A stretch of 64,000 nt of DNA from Arthrobacter sp. MYb23 (lineage in GTDB: Bacteria > Actinomycetota > Actinomycetes > Actinomycetales > Micrococcaceae): the NCBI RefSeq assembly GCF_002979775.1, contig NZ_PCPR01000003.1:124001-188000 (forward strand). Reading direction: 5' to 3'. Both the position numbers and the translations under genes were made by a program. The notes under the pieces were generated by a model, which did not search any database, was not told the DNA's origin, and was given only the letters and a program-made list of their open reading frames with translations. How positions within the stretch are numbered: position 1 is the stretch's first letter; every line of letters begins with the position of its first letter. Positions 19,107 to 27,920 of this stretch are shown piece after piece.

Positions 19107-20084
19107 ATGACTGAATACCGACGCCTTGGCCATTCCGGACTGACTGTCTCAGCTGTAGGGCTGGGCTGCAATAACCTGGGCCGCGCCAATACTCCCACGG
19201 AGTCCCAGGAAGGCACGGACGCTGTTGTCCACGCCGCGCTTGATGCCGGGGTGACCTTCTTCGACGTCGCCGATGTTTACGGCCGCGAGCCCGGCCTGAG
19301 CGAAGTCATGCTGGGCAAGGCGCTGAAAGGCCGCCGTGATGATGTGGTCATCGGCACCAAGTTCGGCATGGACATGCGCGGAGTCAACGGCAACGATTTC
19401 GATGCCCGTGGTTCGCGCAGATACATCGTCCAGGCCGTGGAAGCTTCCCTCCGCCGTTTGGATACTGAGTGGATTGACCTCTACCAGTTCCACACCCCGG
19501 ATCCGCGCACGCCTATCGAGGAGACGCTGGCAGCCTTGGATGACCTGGTATCCAGCGGCAAGGTCCGGTACATCGGCCACTCCAACTTTGCCGGCTGGCA
19601 GATCGCCGAAGCCGAGTATGTTGGCCGGCAATCAGGTGGCGTCCGCTTCATTTCGACCCAGAACCACTACAACCTCCTGGACCGCCGCGCCGAGCTCGAA
19701 GTGCTGCCGGCGGCAGGAGCTTTCTCCCTGGGCGTCCTTCCGTACTTCCCCTTGGCCAACGGGCTGCTCACCGGAAAATACTCAGCGGGCAAGGCTCCCG
19801 AAGGTTCCCGTTTGAGCCACACGCGCACCAACCTGGTGCACGACGCCGATTGGGAGCAGCTGGGCCGCTTCGGCCAGTTTGCCAAGGAACGGGATATCAG
19901 CGAGCTTCAGTTGGCCTTCTCCTGGTTGGCCGCACAGCCGGGAGTCAGCAGCGTCATCGCGGGAGCCACCCGTCCCGAGCAGATCCGCGAGAACGCCGGG
20001 GCAGTGTGCTGGGTACCTACTCAGGAGGATCGCGCGGAACTGGATGAGATCTTCCCGCGGGCACCGAAGGTCGCTCTCTTCTAG
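19107..20084 (+). CDS. Aldo/keto reductase
   Basis: 325-residue (beta/alpha)8 NADPH oxidoreductase. The catalytic tetrad is present: Asp53 and Tyr58 in FFDVADVYG, Lys85 in VIGTKFG, His129 in LYQFHTPD. The NADP-binding loop near the C-terminus reads SSVIAGATRPEQIREN. The physiological carbonyl substrate is not deducible. It is a single-gene unit with its own -10 box and a 17-bp terminator hairpin. Confidence 0.93.
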   Translation: MTEYRRLGHSGLTVSAVGLGCNNLGRANTPTESQEGTDAVVHAALDAGVTFFDVADVYGREPGLSEVMLGKALKGRRDDVVIGTKFGMDMRGVNGNDFDARGSRRYIVQAVEASLRRLDTEWIDLYQFHTPDPRTPIEETLAALDDLVSSGKVRYIGHSNFAGWQIAEAEYVGRQSGGVRFISTQNHYNLLDRRAELEVLPAAGAFSLGVLPYFPLANGLLTGKYSAGKAPEGSRLSHTRTNLVHDADWEQLGRFGQFAKERDISELQLAFSWLAAQPGVSSVIAGATRPEQIRENAGAVCWVPTQEDRAELDEIFPRAPKVALF

Positions 20085-20111
20085 CCCTCTCTCACACAAC
20101 AGCCCTTAAAC

Positions 20112-20152
20112 CGGAACGCTCTCTCACCAAGGTGAGAGAGCGTTCCGTTTTA
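20112..20152. terminator. Terminator between aldo/keto reductase and fatty-acid operon
   Basis: Seventeen-bp perfect stem CGGAACGCTCTCTCACC / GGTGAGAGAGCGTTCCG with a 2-nt loop, followed by TTTTA on the plus strand. Its right arm is also the first unit of the tandem repeat that follows. Confidence 0.85.
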
Positions 20153-20277
20153 GGCCGCGGGACGTGAGAGAGCGTTCCGTTTTAGGCCGCGGGACGTGAG
20201 AGAGGGACGGTTTAGGCCGCGGGACGTGAGAGAGGGACGGTTTAGGCCGCGGGACGTGAGAGAGGGACGGTTTAGGC
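20132..20277. repeat. Tandem array of 30-32-bp units ending at a stop codon
   Basis: Five head-to-tail units: two of 32 bp (20132-20163, 20164-20195) starting GTGAGAGAGCGTTCCG, two of 30 bp (20196-20225, 20226-20255) starting GTGAGAGAGGGACGG, and a partial fifth (20256-20277). Each full unit ends TTTAGGCCGCGGGAC. The last partial unit contains, on the minus strand, the TAA stop of the fatty-acid oxidation gene. Confidence 0.9.
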
Positions 20278-22416
20278 AGGTGCGGATGCGACGCCAGGGG
20301 CGAGGAACCGCTTGCCGTTGACCCGCTCGGAAGCTCCCACTCTGTCCAGGTACGGGGTGATGCCGCCCAGGAACATAGGCCATCCGGCTCCCATGATGAC
20401 GCAGAGGTCAATGTCTTCAGGACCGGCTACGACGCCTTCTTCCAGCATCAGCCCGATTTCCTCGGCCAAGGCGTCCTGGGTGCGCCGGAGGACTTCCTCG
20501 CCAGCGGACGGGCTGTTGCCGAAGGACAGGAGGGCCAGCGTCTCGGCCGGGATGACGGGAGTTCCGTCCGGTCCCGGAGCCCAGAGGCTCTTCACGCCGT
20601 TGTCTATGAGTTTCTGGAGGTTTTGCGAGACAGGGAACCGTTCGCCGAACGCAGCATGCAGTGACTCCTGGACGTGTTGTGCCACCGGCAGGCCAACCAT
20701 GGCACTCAAGGTGAAGGGCGACATTGGCAGGCCCATGGGACGCAGGGCGCTGTCCGCAACCTCTGCCGGGGTGCCTTCGTCGAACGCAGCGATGACTTCT
20801 CCCATGAGACGGAGAAGGATGCGGTTGACCACAAAGGCCGCAGCATCCTTGACCAGCACGGCGGTCTTCTTGAGTCCCTTGGCCAGCTCGAAGGCGGTGG
20901 CGAGGACGGCGTCATCGGTCTTGGGTGCCCGAACGATCTCCAGGAGCGGCATGACAGCTACGGGGTTGAAGAAGTGGAAGCCCACCAGGCGTTCGGGGTG
21001 CTTCAGGTCTTCTGCCATAGCCGTTACGGACAGTGAGGACGTGTTGGTGGCCAGGATGCATTCGGGGGAAACGATCGCTTCAACCTCGGCGAAGACTTGT
21101 TTCTTGATGTGCAACTCTTCGAAGACGGCTTCGATGACGAAGTCGGCGTCGGCAAAAGCCTCCTTGGAGACCGAACCTGTGATGAGCGCTTTGGTCCTGT
21201 TGGCAGCGTCCTGTTTGATGCGATTCTTCGCCAACATCTTGTCGACTTCGGCGTGGACATAGGCCACGCCCTTGTCCACGCGTGCCTGGTCGATGTCCGT
21301 CATGACCACGGGGACTTTCAGCTGCCGGGCGAACAGCAGTGCCAGCTGGCTGGCCATGAGCCCTGCACCCACCACGCCGATTTTGGTGACCGGGCGGGCC
21401 AGCTTACGGTCAGGCGCGCCTGCGGGGCGCTTGGAGCGTTTCTGGACGAGGTCAAGGAACGCGTACACCGTTGAGCGGAACTCGTCAGTCTGCATGAGAC
21501 CTGCGAGGGTCTCGCACTCGAGTTCGGCGGACTCGGCTTGGGTCATGGTGCGGTTGGCTTCCATGACATCCAGGACCTTGCCGGGAGCGGGGGAGGCGTT
21601 GGAGGTCTTGGACTCCACAAATGCCCGTCCTGCAGCGACCGCGGCTGCCCATCGGTCCCTGACTGCTTCATCAGTGACATCAACCGAGTTCTTCCGCTCA
21701 GGCTTTACGTGGCCGGAGATGACCCGGGCTGCCCATGCGAGCGACTGTTCCACGAAGTCGGCGGGTTCGAACATGGCATCCGCTACGCCGAGCTTGTAGG
21801 CCTCCGGCCCGGTGAGGGTCCGGTTGTTGCTGAGGGGATTCTCGATCATGACCTTGACGGCATTCTCCGGGCCGATGAGGCGGGGCAGGATGTAGACGCC
21901 GCCCCAGCCTGGTACCAGGCCAATGAACGCTTCAGGGAGGGCAAGTGCGCCAGCGCCCGTGGAGACGGTGCGATACGTGGACTGCAGGGCGATCTCCAGC
22001 CCGCCACCCAAAGCAAGCCCGTTGATGAAGGCGAAGCTCGGAACACCCAGGTTGGCCAAGGTGCTGTAGACGGCATGGCCAAGCTGCGCCATCCAGAGCC
22101 CATGCTCGCGTTCCTTGAGTGTTTTCACTGCCGAAAGGTCTGCGCCAGCCACCAGGAAGTAGGGCTTGCCCGTGACGCCGACACCCACAATCTCTCCACG
22201 TGCAGCCCGCGTCTTCAGGTCCTCCAGGACGCTGCCGAGTTCCACCAGAGTGTTGGGGCCCAGTGTTGTGGGCTTGGAGTGGTCCAGGCCGTTGTCCAGG
22301 GTGATCAGCGCAAAGGTTCCGGTACCGCCCGGCAGCTGGATGTCCTGAACGTAGGAGTGGGTCACCACTTCATCCGGGAAAAGGGCGGCAAGTTTTTGGA
22401 ATTCGGCGGCGCTCAT
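20272..22416 (-). CDS. Fatty-acid oxidation complex alpha subunit (enoyl-CoA hydratase / 3-hydroxyacyl-CoA dehydrogenase)
   Basis: 714 residues. An N-terminal crotonase domain carries NGLALGGGLE and LPEAFIGLVPGWGG with the two catalytic glutamates; from about residue 345 a 3-hydroxyacyl-CoA dehydrogenase follows, with the NAD site IGVVGAGLMASQLA and VGFHFFNPVAVMPLLE around the catalytic His. It performs hydration and dehydrogenation of the beta-oxidation spiral and pairs with the adjacent thiolase. ATG overlaps the thiolase stop (ATGA). It could be named fadB or fadJ. A repeat array overlaps its stop. Confidence 0.93.
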   Translation of the reverse strand: MSAAEFQKLAALFPDEVVTHSYVQDIQLPGGTGTFALITLDNGLDHSKPTTLGPNTLVELGSVLEDLKTRAARGEIVGVGVTGKPYFLVAGADLSAVKTLKEREHGLWMAQLGHAVYSTLANLGVPSFAFINGLALGGGLEIALQSTYRTVSTGAGALALPEAFIGLVPGWGGVYILPRLIGPENAVKVMIENPLSNNRTLTGPEAYKLGVADAMFEPADFVEQSLAWAARVISGHVKPERKNSVDVTDEAVRDRWAAAVAAGRAFVESKTSNASPAPGKVLDVMEANRTMTQAESAELECETLAGLMQTDEFRSTVYAFLDLVQKRSKRPAGAPDRKLARPVTKIGVVGAGLMASQLALLFARQLKVPVVMTDIDQARVDKGVAYVHAEVDKMLAKNRIKQDAANRTKALITGSVSKEAFADADFVIEAVFEELHIKKQVFAEVEAIVSPECILATNTSSLSVTAMAEDLKHPERLVGFHFFNPVAVMPLLEIVRAPKTDDAVLATAFELAKGLKKTAVLVKDAAAFVVNRILLRLMGEVIAAFDEGTPAEVADSALRPMGLPMSPFTLSAMVGLPVAQHVQESLHAAFGERFPVSQNLQKLIDNGVKSLWAPGPDGTPVIPAETLALLSFGNSPSAGEEVLRRTQDALAEEIGLMLEEGVVAGPEDIDLCVIMGAGWPMFLGGITPYLDRVGASERVNGKRFLAPGVASAPA

Positions 22417-23684
22417 GCGGCGGCTCCTTCGGTGGTGGCTGTGGTGGCCTGGTCAGCGGTGAAAGATTGGTAGGCGGCGTGGTGGGGGTTTTCCCAGATC
22501 ACCGTGGCACCCATGCCCAATCCAATGCACATGGTGGTGATGCCGTAACGGACCGAGTGATCTTCCTCGAACTGCCGCGCGAGCTGGTTCATCAGGCGCA
22601 CACCTGAGGAGGCAAGCGGATGTCCGACGGCGATCGCCCCGCCGTAGCGGTTGACCCGGGAATCGTCATCGGCGATGCCGAAGTGGTCCAGGAAGCTGAG
22701 GACCTGGACGGCGAAGGCTTCGTTGATTTCGAAGAGTCCGATGTCCTCGATGCCCAGGCCTGCGTTCCTGAGAGCCTTTTCGGTGGCTGGAACCGGACCG
22801 ATGCCCATGACTTCGGGCTCAACGCCGGCGAAGGCGTAGGAGACCAGGCGCATTTTGACCGGGAGGCCCAGTTCCTCAGCGGCTTCGGCGGAGGCAAGAA
22901 CAGCGGCAGTGGCGCCGTCGTTCAATCCTGCGGCATTGCCCGCGGTCACCCGGCCATGGGCGCGGAAGGGGGTCCGCAATTCGGCGAGGTCGGCAACAGT
23001 GGTGCCGGGGCGCGGCGGCTCATCGGTGGTGTGCAGTGCCCAGCCCTGGCCGGGCTTCATGGTGGCGACAGGGACGAGGTCTTGCTGGATTTGCTCTTTG
23101 GCGTACGCTGCGGCGAGCTTGGCCTGGGAGGCTGCAGCATAGGAGTCCGTGCGGTCCTTGGTGATGGCCGGGAAGCGATCATGCAGGTTCTCCGCTGTGT
23201 TGCCCATGTTCAAGGCAGCAGGGTCCACCAGGCGCTCGGACATGAAACGGGGATTGGGATCGGCACCGGCGCCCATGGGGTGGTTGCCCATGTGCTCCAC
23301 GCCGCCTGCAATGACCACGTCATAGGCGCCGAAACCGATGCCGCTGGCCGTCGTCGTAACTGCCGTCATGGCACCTGCGCACATGCGGTCGATGGCGAAG
23401 CCGGGTACCGTGCGGGGGAGTCCGGCCAACAGTGCCGCTGTGCGGCCGATGGTGAGGCCCTGGTCCCCGGTTTGGGTGGTGGCGGCGATGGCAACCTCGT
23501 CGATTCGCTCCGGGGGAAGTGAGGGGTTCCGCCGCATCAGTTCGCGGATACACTTCACCACGAGGTCATCGGCACGGGTGCCAGCGTAGATGCCTTTTTC
23601 GCCGGCCTTGCCGAAGGGTGTGCGAACACCATCCACAAAGACGACGTCGCGGACGTTCCTCTGGGCACTGCGTGATGGACTCAT
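22413..23684 (-). CDS. fadA: Acetyl-CoA C-acyltransferase (thiolase, beta subunit)
   Basis: 423 residues; cleaves 3-ketoacyl-CoA with CoA to acetyl-CoA and a shortened acyl-CoA. The acyl-enzyme cysteine is in IDRMCAGAMTAV (about residue 101), the catalytic His in AIAVGHPLASSGVR and the second Cys in TMCIGLGMGA. First gene of a two-gene beta-oxidation operon. GAGGAG lies about 10 bases before ATG. Upstream, a 16-bp palindrome sits against the -10 element, as expected for a TetR- or GntR-type fatty-acid regulator. Confidence 0.95.
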   Translation of the reverse strand: MSPSRSAQRNVRDVVFVDGVRTPFGKAGEKGIYAGTRADDLVVKCIRELMRRNPSLPPERIDEVAIAATTQTGDQGLTIGRTAALLAGLPRTVPGFAIDRMCAGAMTAVTTTASGIGFGAYDVVIAGGVEHMGNHPMGAGADPNPRFMSERLVDPAALNMGNTAENLHDRFPAITKDRTDSYAAASQAKLAAAYAKEQIQQDLVPVATMKPGQGWALHTTDEPPRPGTTVADLAELRTPFRAHGRVTAGNAAGLNDGATAAVLASAEAAEELGLPVKMRLVSYAFAGVEPEVMGIGPVPATEKALRNAGLGIEDIGLFEINEAFAVQVLSFLDHFGIADDDSRVNRYGGAIAVGHPLASSGVRLMNQLARQFEEDHSVRYGITTMCIGLGMGATVIWENPHHAAYQSFTADQATTATTEGAAA

Positions 23685-23743
23685 GTATTAACTCCTCGTT
23701 GAGACATGGCGCCGAATCCCGCGTCGCGGGAGCTTCGGCTGGC

Positions 23744-23770
23744 ATTGATACAATGTTACTCGTGGGTAAC
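23744..23770 (-). promoter_or_regulatory. fadA promoter with operator-like palindrome
   Basis: The imperfect palindrome GTTACTCGTGGGTAAC (23755-23770) has 5-bp arms and directly abuts a minus-strand TATCAAT (-10-like, 23744-23750). A repressor bound here would block fadA transcription. Regulator not in the window. Confidence 0.5.
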
Positions 23771-23819
23771 TTAGCTTGCAAGATCCGTGCCGCGCCTGGT
23801 GTCCGTGTCTCTCGGGACG

Positions 23820-23867
23820 CAAAAGGCCTGCCTCCACGAACCATGGTTCGCAGGGACAGGCCTCAAC
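23820..23867 (-). terminator. Terminator of rnd
   Basis: On the minus strand, arms AGGCCTG / CAGGCCT enclose an inner palindrome CGAACCATGGTTCG and are followed by TTTT, just after the RNase D stop. Confidence 0.75.
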
Positions 23868-23877
23868 GCGGGGGTGC

Positions 23878-25239
23878 TTAGCCGGCATCGCCGGAAGCTT
23901 GCCCGTCCTTGGCTGCTTTGGCTTCCTTCGCCTTGGACTCTTTGGCGGGAAGCGGAGCGGGGTTCAGGCACGCTTCGGTGAGTATGGGAGCTGCGAAGGA
24001 GATCTGCCACTCGCGGGCACCCAGCGACCGCAGTTCCGCAGCCACTGATTCGAGGGAAACCTCGGCCGGGGGCCGCCAGGCCACCCGCCGTAAGTAATCC
24101 GGCGTCAGCAGGTTCTCCACCGGCAGCTTCAGCTCATCCGCTGTTGCCTGCAGCGCCGGCCTGGCGGTGGCCAGGCGTGCCGCAGCCTCCGGATCCCGGT
24201 CCACCCATACCCTGGGCGGTGGCGGCGCATTGGTGGGCAAGTGAAGGGGTGGGAGATCCGTGAGGGTCCGGGCGTTGGTGATGCAGCGCAGCCAACGTGG
24301 GGCTTCCCTTTGGGCGGAGCGTCCGTGGAATCCTTTGGTGGCCAGCAACTGAGGCACCGTGGTGGGCATGGCCTTGGCGGCGGCTACCAGCGCTGAGTCG
24401 GGGATGAGGCGGCCAGGTGCTACGTCCCGTTTGCGGGCCAGCTGATCCCGTTCGAGCCACAACTCACGAACGGCTGCCAGCTGGCGGCGGTCGCGTATCT
24501 GGTGAAGCCCGGAGGTCTTCCGCCAAGGATCCACCCGCGGGGCCGAGAGGCCTGCGGCGAGTATCCCGGCAAACTCCTGTTCGGCGTATTCGAGTTTGCC
24601 GTCGGCTTCCAGCAGCTCCATGAGTTCCTCGCGGAGCTCCGCAAGGACTTCGACGTCGAGGGCTGCGTAACGCAGCCAGGGCTCCGGCAGCGGGCGCGTG
24701 GACCAATCAGCCGCGGAGTGTTCCTTGGCCAGGCCAAAGCCGAGGAGTTGTTCAATCACTGCTGCAAGGCCAACCCGGGGGAGTCCCGCGAGGCGGGCCG
24801 CAAGTTCGGTGTCGAAGAGTTTGTCCGGCCACATGCCCAGCTCGGAGAGGCAAGGGAGGTCTTGCGAGGCAGCGTGCAGGATCCATTCGACGCCGCGGAG
24901 GGCGTCATTGATGATGTCCAGGTTCTCGAAGGGTTCGGGATCGATCAGCCAGGTTCCGGCACCTTCGCGCCGGATCTGAACCAGGAAGGCCCGCTGGCCG
25001 TAGCGGAACCCGGACGCGCGTTCCGCGTCCACTCCGGCCGGCCCTGTTCCGGCGGCAATGGCGGCTGCGCACCGCTCCAGCCCGGACGGGGTGTCGATGA
25101 CCTGGGGTACTCCTTCACGGGGAGTATCGAGATCGATGATTTCAGGGACGTGACTATCGAAGCCGTCTACCTTGATGTGGGTGGTGGGATCAGCAACCGG
25201 GTCGCCGGCCGTGGTGTTTTCCGGATATTCAGGGGTCAT
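23878..25239 (-). CDS. rnd: Ribonuclease D-like 3'-5' exonuclease with HRDC domain
   Basis: 453 residues. DEDD exonuclease motifs: GVDAERASG (Exo I, D-x-E), HAASQDLPCL (Exo II) and YAALDVEVL (Exo III, Y-x3-D). An HRDC domain follows from about residue 230, then a C-terminal extension unique to actinobacterial proteins, ending in a Lys/Ala-rich tail. Likely trims the 3' ends of tRNA and other structured RNAs. A TAAGCT box 9 nt before ATG suggests a nearly leaderless mRNA. It lies 80 bases downstream of the DUF3000 gene on the same strand. Confidence 0.9.
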   Translation of the reverse strand: MTPEYPENTTAGDPVADPTTHIKVDGFDSHVPEIIDLDTPREGVPQVIDTPSGLERCAAAIAAGTGPAGVDAERASGFRYGQRAFLVQIRREGAGTWLIDPEPFENLDIINDALRGVEWILHAASQDLPCLSELGMWPDKLFDTELAARLAGLPRVGLAAVIEQLLGFGLAKEHSAADWSTRPLPEPWLRYAALDVEVLAELREELMELLEADGKLEYAEQEFAGILAAGLSAPRVDPWRKTSGLHQIRDRRQLAAVRELWLERDQLARKRDVAPGRLIPDSALVAAAKAMPTTVPQLLATKGFHGRSAQREAPRWLRCITNARTLTDLPPLHLPTNAPPPPRVWVDRDPEAAARLATARPALQATADELKLPVENLLTPDYLRRVAWRPPAEVSLESVAAELRSLGAREWQISFAAPILTEACLNPAPLPAKESKAKEAKAAKDGQASGDAG

Positions 25240-25248
25240 GGTGGCTTA

Positions 25249-25254
25249 AGCTTA
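25249..25254 (-). promoter_or_regulatory. Putative -10 box near rnd start
   Basis: TAAGCT on the minus strand with 9 nt to the ATG; no Shine-Dalgarno is apparent in the gap. Confidence 0.4.
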
Positions 25255-25319
25255 CCGATTCCGGCCGCAGCGGGGTGTTTCCAGTGCTTTGCGGGTACCC
25301 GCCGACGCATTTCTCATAC

Positions 25320-25979
25320 TCAATTGAGTCTCCTGTTGGGTAGCCCTGTTACCCCTGGTGGCAGAGGTGGCAGGCCCGCGAAGGTGCACACCATGTCAGA
25401 CCAGGCTTCGAGGTGGGCTTGTACATCCTGGCTGGCCGGCGTCCAGGACGCCCGGAGCTCGATGTCTATGGTGTCCGGCCGTTCGGCCAGAGTTCCGAAG
25501 CTCTCGGAAAGGATCCTTGTTGCTGTTCCACCGGCAGCGCGGTAGGGGGCTGCATGGTTCTCCAATGCATCCACGAGCCAGGTCCAGGCAACAGAGCCGA
25601 GCATGGAGTCGTTCCCCATCTCTGCGTCCATTTGGGCCCGAATGTAGGTGACGATGCGGAACTCACCTTCCCAGACGGCCGAGCCGTCGGGGTCGTAAAG
25701 GAGGATGAAGCGGCCGGTTGCGAGTTCGTCGTCCTCTTCGCTTGAAGGACTGCTGCCTTGGTTCGCGGCGAAGGCCTTGGCTGCAGGACCATGGACGGGA
25801 ACCTGGCGGGTTGCTGCCGTGGGGCTGAAAACCTCAGCTCCCAAGGCGACCGCATAGGGGGCAAGCCGGGCAGGAGCGGGGATCTCGTCAAGGCGCAGCT
25901 CGCTGCGGCACTGTGCTTTTCGGAGTGATCCCAAGGCGAAGAGAAACTCCGAGGGAACCTGTGCGAGGGCGTTCACCAT
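25320..25979 (-). CDS. DUF3000 domain protein
   Basis: 219-residue soluble protein of the DUF3000 family, which typically sits directly upstream of RNase D in Actinobacteria. Visible conserved parts: RFILLYDPDGSAVWEGEFRIVTY in the middle (split here: RFILLYDPDGS, then WEGEFRIVTYI) and SVAWTWLVDALENH, then RASWTPASQDVQAHLEAW. The genomic pairing suggests an RNA-processing link, but no function is known. CATAAT lies 5 nt before the ATG. Confidence 0.87.
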   Translation of the reverse strand: MVNALAQVPSEFLFALGSLRKAQCRSELRLDEIPAPARLAPYAVALGAEVFSPTAATRQVPVHGPAAKAFAANQGSSPSSEEDDELATGRFILLYDPDGSAVWEGEFRIVTYIRAQMDAEMGNDSMLGSVAWTWLVDALENHAAPYRAAGGTATRILSESFGTLAERPDTIDIELRASWTPASQDVQAHLEAWSDMVCTFAGLPPLPPGVTGLPNRRLN

Positions 25980-26046
25980 CGCAGATTATGCGTCCGGGGC
26001 GGCGAATCTGTGCAGGCTCGCCGCCCCGGGGTGCACGTCTTATGTG

Positions 26047-27153
26047 TTAGGCCAACTCGCGCTTGATGGCCGCTACGAAGGCATCGATGTCTTCCTCCGT
26101 GGTGTCGAAGGAGCACATCCACCGGACTTCGCGGCGGGCAGCATCCCAGTCGTAGAAAGCGAAGGACTCCCGCAGCTTGTCCGCCGCTCCTTCGGGAAGG
26201 ATGGCGAAGACCCCGTTGGACTGCGTTGCCTGGGTAGGCTCCACGCCGTCGATTCCCTCGATGGCCGTCCGCAGGCGAGCGGCCATGGCGTTGGCGTGGG
26301 CGGCGGAACGCAACCACAGGCCATCCTCAAGGAGGGCGATGAACTGGGCTGAGATGAAGCGCATCTTCGAGGCGAGCTGCATGTTCATCTTGCGCAGGAA
26401 TTTCAGGCCATCAGCTGCTTCCGGGTTCAGCGCCACCACGACTTCGCCAAAGAGAAGCCCGTTCTTGGTGCCGCCGAAGGACAGGATGTCCACCCCGGCG
26501 TCGCGGGTGAAGACCCGCAGGGGTACGTCCAGGTGCGCGGCGGCGTTCGCCAGCCGGGCGCCGTCCATGTGAAGCTTCATGCCCTTGGAATGGGCGTGGT
26601 CTGCGATGGCCCGCACTTCATCCGGCGTGTAGCAGGTCCCGAGTTCAGTGGTTTGGGTGATGGAGACAACCAGTGGCTGCGCGCGGTGCTCATCGCCCCA
26701 GCCCCAGGCCTCGCGATCGATCAGCTCAGGTGTGAGCTTGCCGTCCTCGGTGGGAACCTGCAGGAGTTTGATCCCGCCTACCCGTTCCGGCGCGCCGTTC
26801 TCATCCATATTGATGTGTGCCGTGGAGGCGCAGATCACCGCTCCCCAACGGGGAAGGAGGGATTGCAGGGCTAGGACGTTGGCGCCAGTGCCGTTGAAGA
26901 CCGGAAAGGTCTCGATGCCCGGGCCGAACTGCTGCTCCAGCACCTCCTGCAGCCGCGCGGTGTACACGTCCTCGCCGTAGGAGACCTGATGCCCGCCATT
27001 GGCCGTTGCCAGTGCCGCAAGGATCTCCGGGTGCACGCCGGAGTAGTTGTCGGATGCGAACCCGCGAACCGCAGGGTTATGCAGTTGGCCCGCGCCCGGG
27101 GTGTCCGTGGCGCTGTGGATTGCCTCTGTTGTGCTCGTCACTTGTTCATTCAC
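26047..27153 (-). CDS. Low-specificity L-threonine aldolase family protein
   Basis: 368 residues of PLP fold-type I. It starts the core with FASDNYSGVHPEILAAL, as in threonine aldolases; the PLP Lys is in SFGGTKNGLL (about residue 225), the cofactor Asp/His region is KLHMDGARLANA, and GTGANVLAL binds phosphate. It would split threonine or allo-threonine to glycine and acetaldehyde; related beta-eliminating lyases share the fold. A TAGACT box lies 11 nt before ATG. Confidence 0.9.
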   Translation of the reverse strand: MNEQVTSTTEAIHSATDTPGAGQLHNPAVRGFASDNYSGVHPEILAALATANGGHQVSYGEDVYTARLQEVLEQQFGPGIETFPVFNGTGANVLALQSLLPRWGAVICASTAHINMDENGAPERVGGIKLLQVPTEDGKLTPELIDREAWGWGDEHRAQPLVVSITQTTELGTCYTPDEVRAIADHAHSKGMKLHMDGARLANAAAHLDVPLRVFTRDAGVDILSFGGTKNGLLFGEVVVALNPEAADGLKFLRKMNMQLASKMRFISAQFIALLEDGLWLRSAAHANAMAARLRTAIEGIDGVEPTQATQSNGVFAILPEGAADKLRESFAFYDWDAARREVRWMCSFDTTEEDIDAFVAAIKRELA

Positions 27154-27182
27154 GCTTTCAAGTCTATTTGGGCGGCAGGAGT

Positions 27183-27920
27183 CTATGTGGCCAGCAGGAT
27201 GCGCTGGCCGTTAAGAGCGGCGGCCGGTTGTTCAAAGAGCCCGACGGCGGCGGCGGCCACTTCTTCGACGTCAGTGAAGCCGGGGAATCGCCGTTCAGGA
27301 TGGGCCTTCCGCATGGCTGCGTCGACGAGAGCTTTCACCACGAAAATCACCGCCGCGCTGTGCTGCTCAGTGGGAGCATCTGGGTTTCCGGCGTTGCCGG
27401 ATTGCGCCCGGCTGAAACCGTCGGCTACGGCCAAGGTCCAGGCCTCCGCGGCAGCCTTTGCAGCAGCGTAGCTGGCGGCCGCAGCCGTCGGGGCAGCTGC
27501 AGTGGTTGAGGACACCATGGCCAGCCGGCCGTGCGGAGATGCTTCGAGTTGGCTGTAGAAGACCCGGGAGACGTTTCGGAGTGTGGTGACAGCGCTGCGT
27601 TCCATGGCCTCCCAATCCTCGTCCGTTTGGTCTTCAATGCCCTTCGCGCCCCGCCAGCCGCCCACCAGGTGGATCACGCCGTCAATGCCCTCAATGCCGA
27701 GGCCATTCACAGTGGCAGCAAGCTCGCGGACAGACTCCAGGCTGCTGAGATCGCAGAGCAAAGGAGTTGCTCCGTGGCCGGCCTCGCTCGCAGCCGCCTT
27801 GATCCGGACGTCATCCGAGCCCACCGTGAGCACCCTGTGACCGGCGGCCCCCAACGCGCGCGTCACGGCGATGCCGGAAGCGCTGCTTCCGCCGGTCACG
27901 AGGATAGTCAGTGTGCTCAT
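27183..27920 (-). CDS. Short-chain dehydrogenase/reductase
   Basis: 245 residues, Rossmann fold. Cofactor loop is TGGSSASGIA (residues 9-18), a variant of TGxxxGIG; the catalytic Ser lies in MVSSTTAAA and Tyr/Lys in SYAAAKAA. The C-terminus ends NGQRILLAT. The ATG at 27920 overlaps the TGA of the DUF6421 gene by one base; the frame is open further upstream but that is antisense-like sequence within DUF6421. Substrate unknown. Confidence 0.87.
   Translation of the reverse strand: MSTLTILVTGGSSASGIAVTRALGAAGHRVLTVGSDDVRIKAAASEAGHGATPLLCDLSSLESVRELAATVNGLGIEGIDGVIHLVGGWRGAKGIEDQTDEDWEAMERSAVTTLRNVSRVFYSQLEASPHGRLAMVSSTTAAAPTAAAASYAAAKAAAEAWTLAVADGFSRAQSGNAGNPDAPTEQHSAAVIFVVKALVDAAMRKAHPERRFPGFTDVEEVAAAAVGLFEQPAAALNGQRILLAT

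Noticed and set aside
20132-20277. CRISPR array
   Set aside because: The repeats are directly abutting with no unique spacers and no cas genes; it is a simple tandem repeat.
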